Shown: one piece after another, positions 18,343 through 28,067 of the stretch
Layout: every line of letters begins with the position of its first letter
How positions within the stretch are numbered: position 1 is the first letter of the stretch
NCBI RefSeq assembly: GCF_015234275.1
Contig: NZ_JADGII010000002.1
Reading direction: 5' to 3' (one strand)
Source of the DNA: Prosthecochloris ethylica
Lineage (GTDB): Bacteria > Bacteroidota > Chlorobiia > Chlorobiales > Chlorobiaceae
DNA length: 64,000 bases
Program-made: the position numbers and the translations under genes
Notes under the pieces: model-generated
The model's database searches: none
Seen by the model: only the letters and a program-made list of their open reading frames with translations
What the model was told of the DNA's origin: nothing

Positions 18343-19011
18343 ATGAGTTCTCTGATCAGTTTAGAGCATCTTGGCTTTTCCTATGACTCTTCGTCGGCAC
18401 CACTGTTTGACGATGTGAACCTCGAGATCAGTCGTGGTGATTTTCTGCTGATCCGCGGAGCTTCAGGAACAGGAAAGTCGACACTTCTGCGGCTTGTCTG
18501 CCGCCTGCAGCCGCATTGCCGCGGGAGAATTCTCTTCAAGGGCAGAACGGTCGAATCCATTCCTCCGGCCGAATTGCGCCGCCAGGTTCTCTACACCACG
18601 CAGCTGCCGGCCATGATGGACGGGACTGTGAGGGCCAATCTGCTGTTTCCCTTTTCATTCGAAAGCAACCGCGAAAAAGCTGTTCCGCCGGACGACGCTC
18701 TCCGGGGTATGCTCGAGGAGTTTTATCTGCACGATATCCCGCTCGACCATCATGCACTCAACCTGTCGGTAGGCCAGCAGCAGCGTGTCGCCCTGATGCG
18801 GGCGATTCTTCAGAAGCCAGAGGTGATCCTGTTCGACGAACCGACATCCGCACTTGACGGCGAAAGCGCTTCGATGGTTTTTCGCATTATCGAGCATCTC
18901 AACCGTGATCAGCAGATGACGGTCGTCATGGTCACGCACAGCGACTACAGGCCTGAACGGATAACACCGGCGATCTATCTTCTCGAACATCGTAAACTTC
19001 GTCGCCTATGA
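18343..19011 (+). CDS. fetA: Iron-export type ABC transporter ATPase
   Basis: 222-residue ABC ATPase of the FetA (YbbL) kind. Walker A is GASGTGKST, the signature is LSVGQQQRV (V in place of the usual G), and Walker B is VILFDEPTSALD. It ends in a four-base overlap with fetB, and the pair matches E. coli fetAB, associated with iron export and oxidative-stress resistance. The upstream in-frame ATG at 18322 would add seven residues. Confidence 0.85.
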   Translation: MSSLISLEHLGFSYDSSSAPLFDDVNLEISRGDFLLIRGASGTGKSTLLRLVCRLQPHCRGRILFKGRTVESIPPAELRRQVLYTTQLPAMMDGTVRANLLFPFSFESNREKAVPPDDALRGMLEEFYLHDIPLDHHALNLSVGQQQRVALMRAILQKPEVILFDEPTSALDGESASMVFRIIEHLNRDQQMTVVMVTHSDYRPERITPAIYLLEHRKLRRL

Positions 19012-19793
19012 ACCCGCCTCTCGATATCAGTCTCTGGCAGCTGCTCCTGGGGCTTGTGTTTATTCTCGTTGCCCAGGTGACCTCCGTGGTCTACCATCTC
19101 GGCCTGAACAGGGATATCTCGATCGGGACGCTGAGAACGTTTGCCCAGCTGTTTCTGATGGGGTATGTGCTGTCGTTCATTTTCGGCAGTGACAATGTCT
19201 GGCTGACACTGGGCGTGTTCGGGGTCATGGTGGTGTCGGCATCGTTCATCATCAAGGGGCGTGTCAGGGAAAAGTCCGTTCCCTATATCCTTCCGACGGT
19301 ACTGACCATGTTTGCCAGTTATTTTGCTACAGCTGTATTTGTTTCAGGGGTGATCGTCGGCGTCGAACCCTGGTGGGAACCCCGCTATTTTCTGCCGCTC
19401 GGCGGCATGGTGATCGGCAATTCGATGTCTGCGCTTGCCATTGCCATCGAACGTCTGTTCAGTGAACTCCGTCAGCAGAAAAACATGGTGGAAACGCGTC
19501 TCTGCCTGGGTGCGAACTATCGTGAAGCGAGCCAGGACATATTCCGCAATGCGATCAGTGCAGGCATGATTCCTTCTATCAACGCCATGATGGGCGTCGG
19601 ACTGGTATTCATTCCGGGAATGATGGCCGGCCAGGTTCTTGCAGGAGCCGATCCACTGCAGGCTGTGCGCTACCAGATTGTCATCATGCTGATGCTGGTC
19701 GGCTCGACAGCCCTGACGTCGTTCGTCACCATCCGTATTGTCCGCCGCCGGTGCTTCGGAAAGGGGGAAGAGCTACTTCTTGGGTCCGGGTAG
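19008..19793 (+). CDS. fetB: UPF0014 iron-export ABC permease
   Basis: 261-residue membrane protein with about seven helices, matching the FetB/YbbM family. Visible family motifs are GNSMSALAIAIERL and the cytoplasmic coupling segment LCLGANYREASQDIFRNAI, followed by PGMMAGQVLAGADPLQA. Coupled to fetA by ATGA. Its last 21 bases overlap the end of the opposing lgt gene. Confidence 0.88.
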   Translation: MNPPLDISLWQLLLGLVFILVAQVTSVVYHLGLNRDISIGTLRTFAQLFLMGYVLSFIFGSDNVWLTLGVFGVMVVSASFIIKGRVREKSVPYILPTVLTMFASYFATAVFVSGVIVGVEPWWEPRYFLPLGGMVIGNSMSALAIAIERLFSELRQQKNMVETRLCLGANYREASQDIFRNAISAGMIPSINAMMGVGLVFIPGMMAGQVLAGADPLQAVRYQIVIMLMLVGSTALTSFVTIRIVRRRCFGKGEELLLGSG

Positions 19794-20618
19794 CGTTCTG
19801 CAGTACCAGAGGATGCCCGCGCCTGCGATCATCATGGCGACACAGAGGACCTGCCCCATGGAAAGACCCATCAGGACAAAGCCGAGATGAGCATCGGGTT
19901 CGCGGACGTATTCGATGAAAAACCGGACGAAGCCATAGCCGAACAGGTACAGGCCTGAGAGAAACCCCGGATAGGGTGAGCGTTGTTTCACGCTCCAGAG
20001 CAGGAGAAACAGCACCACTCCCTCGAAAAACGCTTCGTAGAGCTGTGATGGATGGCGCAGTCCGGATCCCGGCGCGAGAGGGAAGTACATGCCGACAGCA
20101 GCATCCGTCACCCTGCCATAGAGTTCTCCGTTGATGAAATTGCCCAGGCGCCCGAACAGGTAACCCAGCGGCAGGGCAGGAATGAAGAGGTCGATCGTGG
20201 TGAGAAAGCCGGTGCTGCGGCTCCTGGCGAACAGCCAGATGGCAATGATGACCCCGATGACCCCGCCATGGTACGACATTCCCGCGATACCGCTGAATGT
20301 ACATCCACCTGAAAAGTTCAGCGGAATGATGGACCCGAGCGGGTTGGAGATGAATTCAGGAAAACTGTAAAACAGCAGGTATCCCAGGCGACCGCCGACC
20401 AGGACCCCGACCATTGCCCAGGTCAGGGCATCACCCGTGAACGATGTGGAGTAGGGGAGCTTTTCGTTGCTGATGCGGTAACGTGTCAGCAGGTAGACTA
20501 CCGCAAACGCGATGATGTACATCAAGCCGTACCAGCGGATCGCGAAACCGCCGACAGAAAACAGTACCGGATCCATCCGGGAAGGGAGGTGCTGCCACCA
20601 GTAAACCAGGGTATCCAT
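19773..20618 (-). CDS. lgt: Prolipoprotein diacylglyceryl transferase
   Basis: Inner-membrane enzyme that attaches diacylglycerol from phosphatidylglycerol to the lipobox cysteine. It has 281 residues and about seven helices. The Lgt signature GRLGNFINGELYGRVTD and the essential-histidine region MSYHGGVIG are present, as is RHPSQLYEA. Its 3' end overlaps fetB by 21 bp in antisense. Several lipoproteins in this window (54039, 58027, 39821) are possible substrates. Confidence 0.96.
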   Translation of the reverse strand: MDTLVYWWQHLPSRMDPVLFSVGGFAIRWYGLMYIIAFAVVYLLTRYRISNEKLPYSTSFTGDALTWAMVGVLVGGRLGYLLFYSFPEFISNPLGSIIPLNFSGGCTFSGIAGMSYHGGVIGVIIAIWLFARSRSTGFLTTIDLFIPALPLGYLFGRLGNFINGELYGRVTDAAVGMYFPLAPGSGLRHPSQLYEAFFEGVVLFLLLWSVKQRSPYPGFLSGLYLFGYGFVRFFIEYVREPDAHLGFVLMGLSMGQVLCVAMMIAGAGILWYCRTLPGPKK

Positions 20619-20669
20619 GCCAAAAGGGAAAAAACAGCAGGTGAAAGGAGATTATTCAGGTCGAAATCC

Positions 20670-20697
20670 TTGAAATAGGAGCTAATATAATTATATT
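20670..20697 (+). promoter_or_regulatory. Possible acl promoter
   Basis: TTGAAA at 20670-20675 and TATATT at 20692-20697 with a 16 bp spacer, about 60 bp before the aclB start codon. The surrounding region is strongly A+T-rich. Read by eye only. Confidence 0.4.
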
Positions 20698-20758
20698 TTA
20701 GCTTTGCGCTGTTTTAATGTTCTCGTTTTCACACTTTTAACAAAAATATCGATTCAGA

Positions 20759-21958
20759 ATGGCAAAAATACTTGAAGGGTCAGCAATGAAGTTTTTCAAC
20801 AAGTGGGGCATCCCGGTGCCAAACTATGTTGTTGTTATGGACCCGAACAGACTGGCTCAACTGGGCGAAGCAAACAAGTGGCTGAGAGAATCCAAGCTTG
20901 TTGTGAAAGCTCATGAAGCAATCGGCGGCAGGTTCAAGCTCGGCCTCGTCAAAATCGGCCTGAATCTCGAGGAAGCAGTCGAGGCGGCACGGGAAATGAT
21001 CGGTAAAAAGGTGGGTACCGCTGAAATCCGGCAGGTTATCGTGGCTGAAATGCTCGATCATGACGAAGAATACTATATCTCCATGGCCGGCAATCGTGAC
21101 GGTGCCGAACTCCTGCTGTCATCGAAAGGCGGTGTGGATATCGAGGATAACTGGGAGAGTGTCCGCCGTATCGCTATTCCTGTCGATGACGCTCCCTCCA
21201 TTGAGTCGCTGACAGAGCTAGCCATCGATGCAGGATTTCCTGAAGGTGAAATCGCAGAACGTGTGGCAAAAATTGCGTCACGACTGATTCTCTGTTTCGA
21301 CAATGAAGACGCACAGTCTATCGAGATCAATCCGCTCGTTATCCGCAAGAGCGACATGCGCTTCGCTGCGCTTGACGCTGTGATGAACGTGGACTGGGAT
21401 GCACGGTTCCGTCATCCTGACTGGGATTTCAAACCGGTCTCCGAAATCGGTCGTCCGTTTACCGAAGCCGAGCAGCAGATCATGGATATCGACTCCAGAA
21501 TCAAGGGGTCTGTCAAATTTGTCGAGGTTCCCGGTGGTGAAGTGGCTCTCCTGACGGCTGGCGGCGGTGCTTCAGTGTTCTATGCCGACGCTGTCGTTGC
21601 CCGTGGCGGTACGATCGCCAACTATGCGGAGTACTCCGGTGCGCCGGCCGACTGGGCTGTGGAAGCTCTGACGGAAACTCTCTGTCAGCTGCCGAATATC
21701 AAGCACATTATCGTCGGCGGCGCCATCGCCAACTTCACCGATGTGAAAGCCACCTTCGGCGGTATTATCAACGGACTGCGTGAAAGCAAGGCAAACGGCT
21801 ATCTCGACGGTGTGAAAATATGGGTGCGTCGCGGCGGCCCGAACGAAGCCGAAGGGCTTGCGGCTATCAGCAAGCTGAAAGACGAAGGCTTCGAGATTCA
21901 TGTCTACGATCGCAACATGCCGATGACCGATATTGTCGACCTGGCAATGAATTCATAA
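20759..21958 (+). CDS. aclB: ATP-citrate lyase small (beta) subunit
   Basis: 399-residue subunit of the enzyme that cleaves citrate with ATP and CoA into acetyl-CoA and oxaloacetate, a key reaction of the reverse TCA cycle. It has an ATP-grasp (succinyl-CoA synthetase beta-like) N-terminal part, including VVKAHEAIGGRFKLGLVKIG, and a CoA-ligase-like C-terminal part with LLTAGGGASVFYADAV and HIIVGGAIANFTDV. Length fits Chlorobium AclB (about 398). No clear Shine-Dalgarno precedes it. Followed by aclA after 55 bp, in the order known from Chlorobium. Confidence 0.97.
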   Translation: MAKILEGSAMKFFNKWGIPVPNYVVVMDPNRLAQLGEANKWLRESKLVVKAHEAIGGRFKLGLVKIGLNLEEAVEAAREMIGKKVGTAEIRQVIVAEMLDHDEEYYISMAGNRDGAELLLSSKGGVDIEDNWESVRRIAIPVDDAPSIESLTELAIDAGFPEGEIAERVAKIASRLILCFDNEDAQSIEINPLVIRKSDMRFAALDAVMNVDWDARFRHPDWDFKPVSEIGRPFTEAEQQIMDIDSRIKGSVKFVEVPGGEVALLTAGGGASVFYADAVVARGGTIANYAEYSGAPADWAVEALTETLCQLPNIKHIIVGGAIANFTDVKATFGGIINGLRESKANGYLDGVKIWVRRGGPNEAEGLAAISKLKDEGFEIHVYDRNMPMTDIVDLAMNS

Positions 21959-22013
21959 GTTTCCGTGGAGCCAACAAGCAGAAATTGATCAACTTTAAAA
22001 TCCGAATATAACA

Positions 22014-23846
22014 GTGAGCATTGTTATCAATAAAGAGACTCGTGCGGTAATCATTGGTGGTGCAGCCGGCTTGAACGCTGCAAAAAAAATGGCCGAGTTC
22101 GATTTTCTCGTCAAACGTCCTCTTACCGTCCAGGCATTTGTCTATCCTCCGGAAGAAGGCCAGCAGAAAGAGATCTTTCTCGGCGGTGAGCTGAAAAACG
22201 TCAAAGTCTATTCATCGCTTGCCGATGCGCTGGCGGAAAATCCCCAGATCAACACCGCACTGATCTACCTGGGAGCTTCACGTGCAACCCAGGCAACCAT
22301 GGAGGCGATCGAAGCCAGCAATATCAGCCTCGTCTCGGTAATTACCGAAGGCGTACCTGAAAAAGACGCCAAAAAGCTGCGTATCGCTGCCGAGAAAAAC
22401 AATACGACCCTCAACGGTCCGTCATCGATCGGCATCATGTCAGCCGGTGAGTGCCGTCTCGGCGTGATCGGCGGAGAGTTCAAGAACCTCAAGCTCTGTA
22501 ATCTCTACCGTCCCGGTTCATTCGGCGTTCTCACCAAGTCCGGCGGTCTTTCCAACGAAGCCATGTGGCTCTGTGCGCAGAACGGCAACGGCATCACGTC
22601 CGCAGTTGCCATCGGCGGCGATGCCTACCCGGGTACCGATTTTGTCACCTACCTCGAGATGTTCGACAAGGACCCTGACACCAAAGCCGTCGTCATGATC
22701 GGTGAAGTCGGCGGTACTCTTGAAGAGGAGGCCGCGGAATGGCTGGCAAAAGAGCCCCGCAGTATCCGCCTGATCGCTGCTATCGGCGGCACCTGCCAGG
22801 AAGTTCTGCCCCAGGGTATGAAGTTCGGTCATGCCGGCGCGAAAGAAGGGAAGAAAGGAACGGGGTCAGCACGCTCAAAGATCAACGCACTGCGTGAAGC
22901 CGGCGCAGTTGTCCCCGATACCTTCGGCGGACTGAGCAAGGCGATCAAGCAGGTGTACGATGAACTTCTTGCTGACGGCACCATCGCTCCTGAAACGGAG
23001 ATCGACGATGCGCTGCTGCCGGAACTGCCTCCGAAAGTCCAGAAGGTTGTCAAAGAAGGCGAGGTTATCGTCGAGCCGCTGATTCGTACCACCGTTTCCG
23101 ACGATCGCGGCGAAGAGCCCCGTTACAGAGGCTATGCGGCTTCCGAACTCTGCGAAAAAGGTTACGGCATCGAGGATGTGATCGCCCTGATGTGGAACAA
23201 GAAGCTTCCGACTAAAGAGGAGTCGGAAATTATCAAGCGCATCATCATGATCTCCGCTGACCACGGTCCTGCAGTGTCCGGTGCATTCGGTTCGATTATC
23301 GGTGCGTGTGCCGGTATCGATATGCCTCAGGCCGTTTCTGCGGGTATGACCATGATCGGTCCCCGTTTCGGCGGAGCTGTGACCAACGCAGGCAAGTACT
23401 TCCAGAAGGGCGTCAGGGAATTCCCGAACGACATCCCCGGCTTTCTTGCCTGGATGAAAAAGAATGTCGGACCTGTTCCCGGTATCGGTCATCGCGTCAA
23501 GAGCCTGAAAAACCCGGACAAACGAGTGAAGTATCTGGTATCCTACGTCAAGAACGAAACATCGCTCCACACCCCGTGCCTTGACTTTGCGCTCGAGGTG
23601 GAAAAAGTTACCACAGCCAAGAAGGATAACCTTATCCTGAATGTTGATGGTACCATGGGCGCCATTCTTGTCGACCTCGGGTTCCCGATCCATTCGCTCA
23701 ACGGTTTCTTTGTGCTTGCAAGGACCATCGGCATGATCGGTCACTGGATCGACCAGAATGAACAGAATTCACGTCTCATCCGTCTGTACGACTACCTCAT
23801 CAACTACGCGGTAGAAGATGAACGTGACGTCCCGGAGAAGAAGTGA
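22014..23846 (+). CDS. aclA: ATP-citrate lyase large (alpha) subunit
   Basis: 610-residue catalytic subunit. The N-terminal CoA-binding and succinyl-CoA-synthetase-alpha-like part contains the phosphorylated histidine at residue 273 in KFGHAGAK, the position known for Chlorobium limicola AclA. The C-terminal third is citrate-synthase-like, with GPRFGGAVTNAGKYF and VPGIGHRVKS. The start codon is GTG at 22014. Together with aclB it commits the cell to reductive TCA carbon fixation. A strong terminator follows. Confidence 0.97.
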   Translation: MSIVINKETRAVIIGGAAGLNAAKKMAEFDFLVKRPLTVQAFVYPPEEGQQKEIFLGGELKNVKVYSSLADALAENPQINTALIYLGASRATQATMEAIEASNISLVSVITEGVPEKDAKKLRIAAEKNNTTLNGPSSIGIMSAGECRLGVIGGEFKNLKLCNLYRPGSFGVLTKSGGLSNEAMWLCAQNGNGITSAVAIGGDAYPGTDFVTYLEMFDKDPDTKAVVMIGEVGGTLEEEAAEWLAKEPRSIRLIAAIGGTCQEVLPQGMKFGHAGAKEGKKGTGSARSKINALREAGAVVPDTFGGLSKAIKQVYDELLADGTIAPETEIDDALLPELPPKVQKVVKEGEVIVEPLIRTTVSDDRGEEPRYRGYAASELCEKGYGIEDVIALMWNKKLPTKEESEIIKRIIMISADHGPAVSGAFGSIIGACAGIDMPQAVSAGMTMIGPRFGGAVTNAGKYFQKGVREFPNDIPGFLAWMKKNVGPVPGIGHRVKSLKNPDKRVKYLVSYVKNETSLHTPCLDFALEVEKVTTAKKDNLILNVDGTMGAILVDLGFPIHSLNGFFVLARTIGMIGHWIDQNEQNSRLIRLYDYLINYAVEDERDVPEKK

Positions 23847-23889
23847 CGTTTTGTGAGTGAAGACGTCAATGCTGTATTGCATGCAGAAA

Positions 23890-23912
23890 AGCCCGGTGTC
23901 TGACACCGGGCT
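23890..23912 (+). terminator. Rho-independent terminator of aclBA
   Basis: AGCCCGGTGTC at 23890-23900 and GACACCGGGCT at 23902-23912 form an 11 bp perfect dyad about a single T, followed by TTTTT. A-rich sequence on the other side would let it also work for the leftward hydrolase gene ending at 23956. Confidence 0.9.
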
Positions 23913-23955
23913 TTTTGCGTGTGTGGTATTGCAGACTGGAGCAGGGAAGTGCCGA

Positions 23956-25209
23956 TTATCCGCTGCAGCGAGAAGGAGAGGCGTACTCGATATAACGGTT
24001 GTCGGAAAACGGTTTCATGGTGATCGCTCCCATAGGGTTCTCTGTATTCAGCCAGGTGATCACGTCGCTCTGAACCCATTGGCAGAAATCGCCGGAAAAT
24101 GGCTGGCCCGGTTCGTAGATTCCCAGAAACCGCCTGATCAGTTCATTGGTGAATTCAGCCTCTTCATCACCGGCTTTCCACGGATTCTGATCTTTGCACC
24201 GTTTGCAGTCACCGTCTGCCAGCTGGCATTTTTCGTCGCATTCAGTCAGGTAACCGCAGTGGCTTCCGTTGCTGAGATTGGCGACAATCGACCAGGAGTC
24301 ACTGTGCTCGGGGGCCAGCTGGCTGAACTGGGAAGCGGTACCGCTGTCAGGAGACCATGCCGGAGGGGCAGAGCTGTCGAGACATGCGCAGTCGCAGTCG
24401 CCGATAATCATGAGTTCCGGCATGGGTTTTTCGGCCAGGGCCTCACGATAGGGCCGCATGCCCGGAGCAAGCGGCCAGATCTTCTGGTCGACCGGGGAGA
24501 GCTGCAGCAGTCCGACAGGCTGTGCGATGTCCTGTTCATTCCATGACGACAGGGAGCGGGAATACTTCGGCAGCAGTTCACGGTCGTAGATGACCGGGTC
24601 GAACAGTTGCATGTTGCGCTTTCCGATATCCTGCATCGCCTTGAACCCTGTTGCCGCCACCTGGGCATGCGCGCCGCCGACGGAGTGCCCGGCAAACACC
24701 ACATTGTTCGAGCGCAGGAACCGTGCCTCTTCGATCACGCCCCGGTCGAAAAATGCCGTATTCTCATAATGTTCGTCCCCTTTGTAGAATTCGTCGGTTG
24801 CACCGTACTTGATCAGGTAGGAGGCTACTGCAAACGCTTCCTGGCCGACACGCGGATTGCCGCCGAAATCGCTCCAGGGAAGTCCGCTGGCCTGCAGGTG
24901 GGTAGCGGTCACAAACGCCATGGCCCAGTTGTTGTCAATAGCTGCACGGGAGTAGTTGTAATATGCAGACGGGTGCACCCCGAACAGCGGATTGTCATTG
25001 AGCAGAGATCCTGCAATTTTCTTTGGGAGATAGAACAGGTCCGTGCCTATGAGAAAGCCGTGGTTGAACATGATCAGTCCGTCGGCCTGCCTGTCGCGTG
25101 GATAGAACACCTCGACAGCAACTTCGACGAACTGCGGCAGGTATTTATGGTATTGTATCCACAGATGATGGTGGTTGAAACAGTAATCACCGATACAGAT
25201 TGGTTTCAT
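23956..25209 (-). CDS. Alpha/beta-hydrolase fold protein of unknown substrate
   Basis: 417 residues. The nucleophile elbow GHSVGGAHAQ (about residues 174-183) with the preceding strand NVVFA and the oxyanion-side stretch IMFNHGFLIG mark an alpha/beta hydrolase. A late histidine in NGSHCGYL may complete the triad. The C-terminal half is unusually rich in cysteines (CDCACLD, CGYLTECDEKC, CKRC), suggesting a metal site or disulfides. No signal peptide is evident. The elbow resembles chlorophyllase/lipase types, but the substrate is not identifiable. Confidence 0.7.
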   Translation of the reverse strand: MKPICIGDYCFNHHHLWIQYHKYLPQFVEVAVEVFYPRDRQADGLIMFNHGFLIGTDLFYLPKKIAGSLLNDNPLFGVHPSAYYNYSRAAIDNNWAMAFVTATHLQASGLPWSDFGGNPRVGQEAFAVASYLIKYGATDEFYKGDEHYENTAFFDRGVIEEARFLRSNNVVFAGHSVGGAHAQVAATGFKAMQDIGKRNMQLFDPVIYDRELLPKYSRSLSSWNEQDIAQPVGLLQLSPVDQKIWPLAPGMRPYREALAEKPMPELMIIGDCDCACLDSSAPPAWSPDSGTASQFSQLAPEHSDSWSIVANLSNGSHCGYLTECDEKCQLADGDCKRCKDQNPWKAGDEEAEFTNELIRRFLGIYEPGQPFSGDFCQWVQSDVITWLNTENPMGAITMKPFSDNRYIEYASPSRCSG

Positions 25210-25286
25210 TTCGGCTGAATTTTAGGGGTTGACGGGGAACTTCTGTTCAATATGCTCAATATTTTCTGTAGCGCCATATCCTGTCG

Positions 25287-27815
25287 TCACTGATCATGGC
25301 GTTCAGAGCTCCGGGTGAAGGCATCTGTCAGTTTCCGTTTCTTTACTGCGCCTTCTTCCCAGCTGACAGCCCAGAGGGGCAACCAGGCGACGCTGACGGA
25401 GTGAACGACGACATCGGTCCGTCGCGGTGCCAGCTCCTCGGTCCTGACCGAATCGCGTACATGCTCCCATTTCGTACGTATGTCGTCAACTGCCGCTTCG
25501 AGCTCTGCTTCTCGTTCTTCGATCTCTTTCTTCAGGTCTTCGATTTCCTCGAGAGATTCTTCGACATCCGCTTTTGCCTTCGCCGTCATCCGGCGTTTAT
25601 TGAGAGCCGTGCCGATTTTGCTGGTGCTTCGGCGTCCCATGAAAAAGCCGAGAATCGTTTCTCCGATGCCGACAAGTTCCTGCTGTTTACGGTTTTCATG
25701 TTCCATTTCATCTTCGGCAAGTTCACGTTCTTCCCTGCGAAGCTTTTTTTCAAGTCGCCTGATGGTTGCCTCGAATTTTCTTTCAAGCGCATCTGTTTCC
25801 TCATCGCGCTGTTCCCGTGCAGCCTGTGCAAGGCGTATCATGAACTCCCTGAGTTGTTCTCCGGGAAACTGGAAGAGCCCGAGTTCATCATGTACCGCAA
25901 GGGGTTTTCGCTCATTGTAGTACAGCCAGTCTTCGAGTTTCTTCGTGATGGTTCGGATGTTTCTGCTGGTGCTGATGCTCTCACTGACCGGTTCGAAGAA
26001 CGGGCCCTGGCCTTGCCCAGGGGCTGCGGCAGTGCCTGAAAGCCTGTCAAGGTCGACAGAAACATCCTGGGCTTCATCCCAGTCGGGGAGGCGGGAATAT
26101 TGGCAAAGACGGAGAAGCAGTTTTTTTTCGGATGTTTCGCTGATATTTCTCCGTTTGTCCAGAAAGGTGACATCGCCATGGCCGAGCAGGGCAGGCTGGT
26201 AGAGCAGTGAGAGGGAGGCCGAAGCGGCTTTTGCATCTGTGACAACTGCCTGAAGGACTTCATCGGCAGTAACCCGGACAGGAAGAAATATCTGCCTGAC
26301 TGCAGGGTCGAGAGACGGCCGTTGTGAAAGGTATCCATCCGGATAACCGTCCTCAGATGCCTCGGGAGGGTGTTGTGTTTCCGTAGCCCGGGCATCCTGT
26401 TTTTTCTCGGCCATGAGTCGGCGAACCTGCGGCCTTGTCAGAGGTCCTCTGAGGTAGCTCATGGCCCATCTGGAGTGAAAGATGACCGGCTTGTCCTCAT
26501 GGACATTGTGCAGCAGAAAGACACGGCTTCCGAGTTGCGTAATGATGCTGTCGTAATCCGTTGTATCGGTTGTTCCTCCTGCTTCTCTTATCGCGTTCGT
26601 CAGTCCCTCGAGTACGCGTTTCTTGTCCCTTTCCGCCTGAAGCTTGCCGATAAACCAGGTGCCGGCGTTCGTCAGTCCCTTGTAGTCGATGTCCACAGGA
26701 TTCTGCGTCACCAGGACGCATCCGACCCCGAATGCCCTTGCCTGCTTGAGCATCGTCATGAGCGGGCGCTTTGACGGCGGCTCGGCGACAGGAGGGAGAA
26801 AACCGTACACTTCATCGACATACAGAAGCGCTCTCAGGCTTGTTGTCCCGGCCTGGGAGCGCATCCAGCCAAGCATGTTTTCCAGCAGGAGAGTGACGAA
26901 GAACATTCTTTCGCTGTCCGGCAGGTGCGCAAGGTAAAAAATGCTCTGCCGCGGCTTGCCGTTGTCGCTGAACAGCAGTTTGCCGACATCCAGTGGTTCG
27001 CCCTCGAGCCAGCTGTGGAACCCGGGGGAAGCGAGGATGTTGTTAAACGCCATGGAGAGCTCGAATCGATCTTCGGCCGGAAAGAACGTTTCGAGATCGA
27101 ATACCCCGACCTGCTTCACAGGCGGTTCCTGGATCGACAGAATAAGGCTGGCAAGATCGAGGTCGTGACCTTCATTCCAGAAATGTTCGAATATCAGGGC
27201 AAGCAGAATCGCTTCACGGCTTTTTACCGAATCGGCTTTGACTCCGGCAAGCCCCAGAAGGGCCCTGACAGTGCTGCTGATACGTTCCTGAAAGGCCTCC
27301 CGGCCGGAACCCGGATCCTTTGCGGGGGCGGCCAGGCTTCCAAGAATGCTTATGGGGATGCCGGCATCCGACCCTGGAGTGTAGATGGTGTAGTCGGACG
27401 AATCCCTGAGTGTCTGCAGGCGTTCGCGCCCGATACCCCAGTCAGCCAGCCCGTTTTTCCATGTACTCGACGTCGCTTCAGCATAGGCTTCCACGCTCAT
27501 GTCTTTGCGGCGGGCATCATCGACATTGATCCATGGCTTGAAATCTTCAGGGGCAAGATCGGGGAACTGCAGCAGAAGATTGGTTAGATCGCCTTTCGGA
27601 TCAATCATGATCGCAGGGATCATGTCAAGGGCCGCTTCTTCGAGCAGGCCAATGCACAACCCGGTTTTCCCGCTTCCGGTCATTCCGACGCAGATTGCAT
27701 GTGTCGTCAGGTCGCGGGCATCGTAGTTCAGCGGAAGAGCGAGACGTTTTTTCTGCGTGAGGTCATATTCGCTTCCAAGGAAAAACGAGCCGAGTTTCTC
27801 TGTGGGTGCAGCCAT
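25287..27815 (-). CDS. HerA/FtsK-like P-loop ATPase with C-terminal coiled coil
   Basis: 842-residue ATPase. Walker A is GMTGSGKT at 44-51, Walker B is LLYVDEVYGF in the middle, and VTQNPVDIDYKGLTNAGTW is the sensor region typical of HerA/DUF853-type proteins. Roughly residues 660-790 are a highly charged coiled coil (LERKFEATIRRLEKKLRREE), followed by a basic region. HerA relatives pump DNA or act in repair and defence. No nuclease partner (NurA, Sir2) is adjacent, so this is a stand-alone member of uncertain role. Confidence 0.75.
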   Translation of the reverse strand: MAAPTEKLGSFFLGSEYDLTQKKRLALPLNYDARDLTTHAICVGMTGSGKTGLCIGLLEEAALDMIPAIMIDPKGDLTNLLLQFPDLAPEDFKPWINVDDARRKDMSVEAYAEATSSTWKNGLADWGIGRERLQTLRDSSDYTIYTPGSDAGIPISILGSLAAPAKDPGSGREAFQERISSTVRALLGLAGVKADSVKSREAILLALIFEHFWNEGHDLDLASLILSIQEPPVKQVGVFDLETFFPAEDRFELSMAFNNILASPGFHSWLEGEPLDVGKLLFSDNGKPRQSIFYLAHLPDSERMFFVTLLLENMLGWMRSQAGTTSLRALLYVDEVYGFLPPVAEPPSKRPLMTMLKQARAFGVGCVLVTQNPVDIDYKGLTNAGTWFIGKLQAERDKKRVLEGLTNAIREAGGTTDTTDYDSIITQLGSRVFLLHNVHEDKPVIFHSRWAMSYLRGPLTRPQVRRLMAEKKQDARATETQHPPEASEDGYPDGYLSQRPSLDPAVRQIFLPVRVTADEVLQAVVTDAKAASASLSLLYQPALLGHGDVTFLDKRRNISETSEKKLLLRLCQYSRLPDWDEAQDVSVDLDRLSGTAAAPGQGQGPFFEPVSESISTSRNIRTITKKLEDWLYYNERKPLAVHDELGLFQFPGEQLREFMIRLAQAAREQRDEETDALERKFEATIRRLEKKLRREERELAEDEMEHENRKQQELVGIGETILGFFMGRRSTSKIGTALNKRRMTAKAKADVEESLEEIEDLKKEIEEREAELEAAVDDIRTKWEHVRDSVRTEELAPRRTDVVVHSVSVAWLPLWAVSWEEGAVKKRKLTDAFTRSSERHDQ

Positions 27816-27978
27816 GGGAAAGGTTTTTGTGAAAGAGACGCTTCATTGAAAAATATGATAATATTTCACAAGAGCGTTACACATAGCTTCGTGGGTAACC
27901 ATTGCTGACCTTGCAGATCGATACGACGGCTTCAGGGCAGTGCTCTCTGCTGATACAAAAATGTTGTATAATATAAAT

Positions 27979-28020
27979 TATGTAAAGTAAGGGGTTCTTC
28001 AGAACCCTTAGGTTTACATA
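27979..28020. repeat. 42 bp imperfect palindrome
   Basis: TATGTAAA at 27979-27986 pairs with TTTACATA at 28013-28020, and inside it AAGGGGTTCT pairs with AGAACCCTT with one bulged G. It lies 48 bp past the stop of the P-type ATPase gene and upstream of the HerA-like gene start, in a 250 bp A+T-rich gap. It could be the ATPase terminator or a protein-binding dyad near the HerA-like gene's promoter. Confidence 0.6.
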
Positions 28021-28067
28021 ATTAGGGTTATAGAACGCATATTGATCTTCTGTGATGCCGGGGCTCG

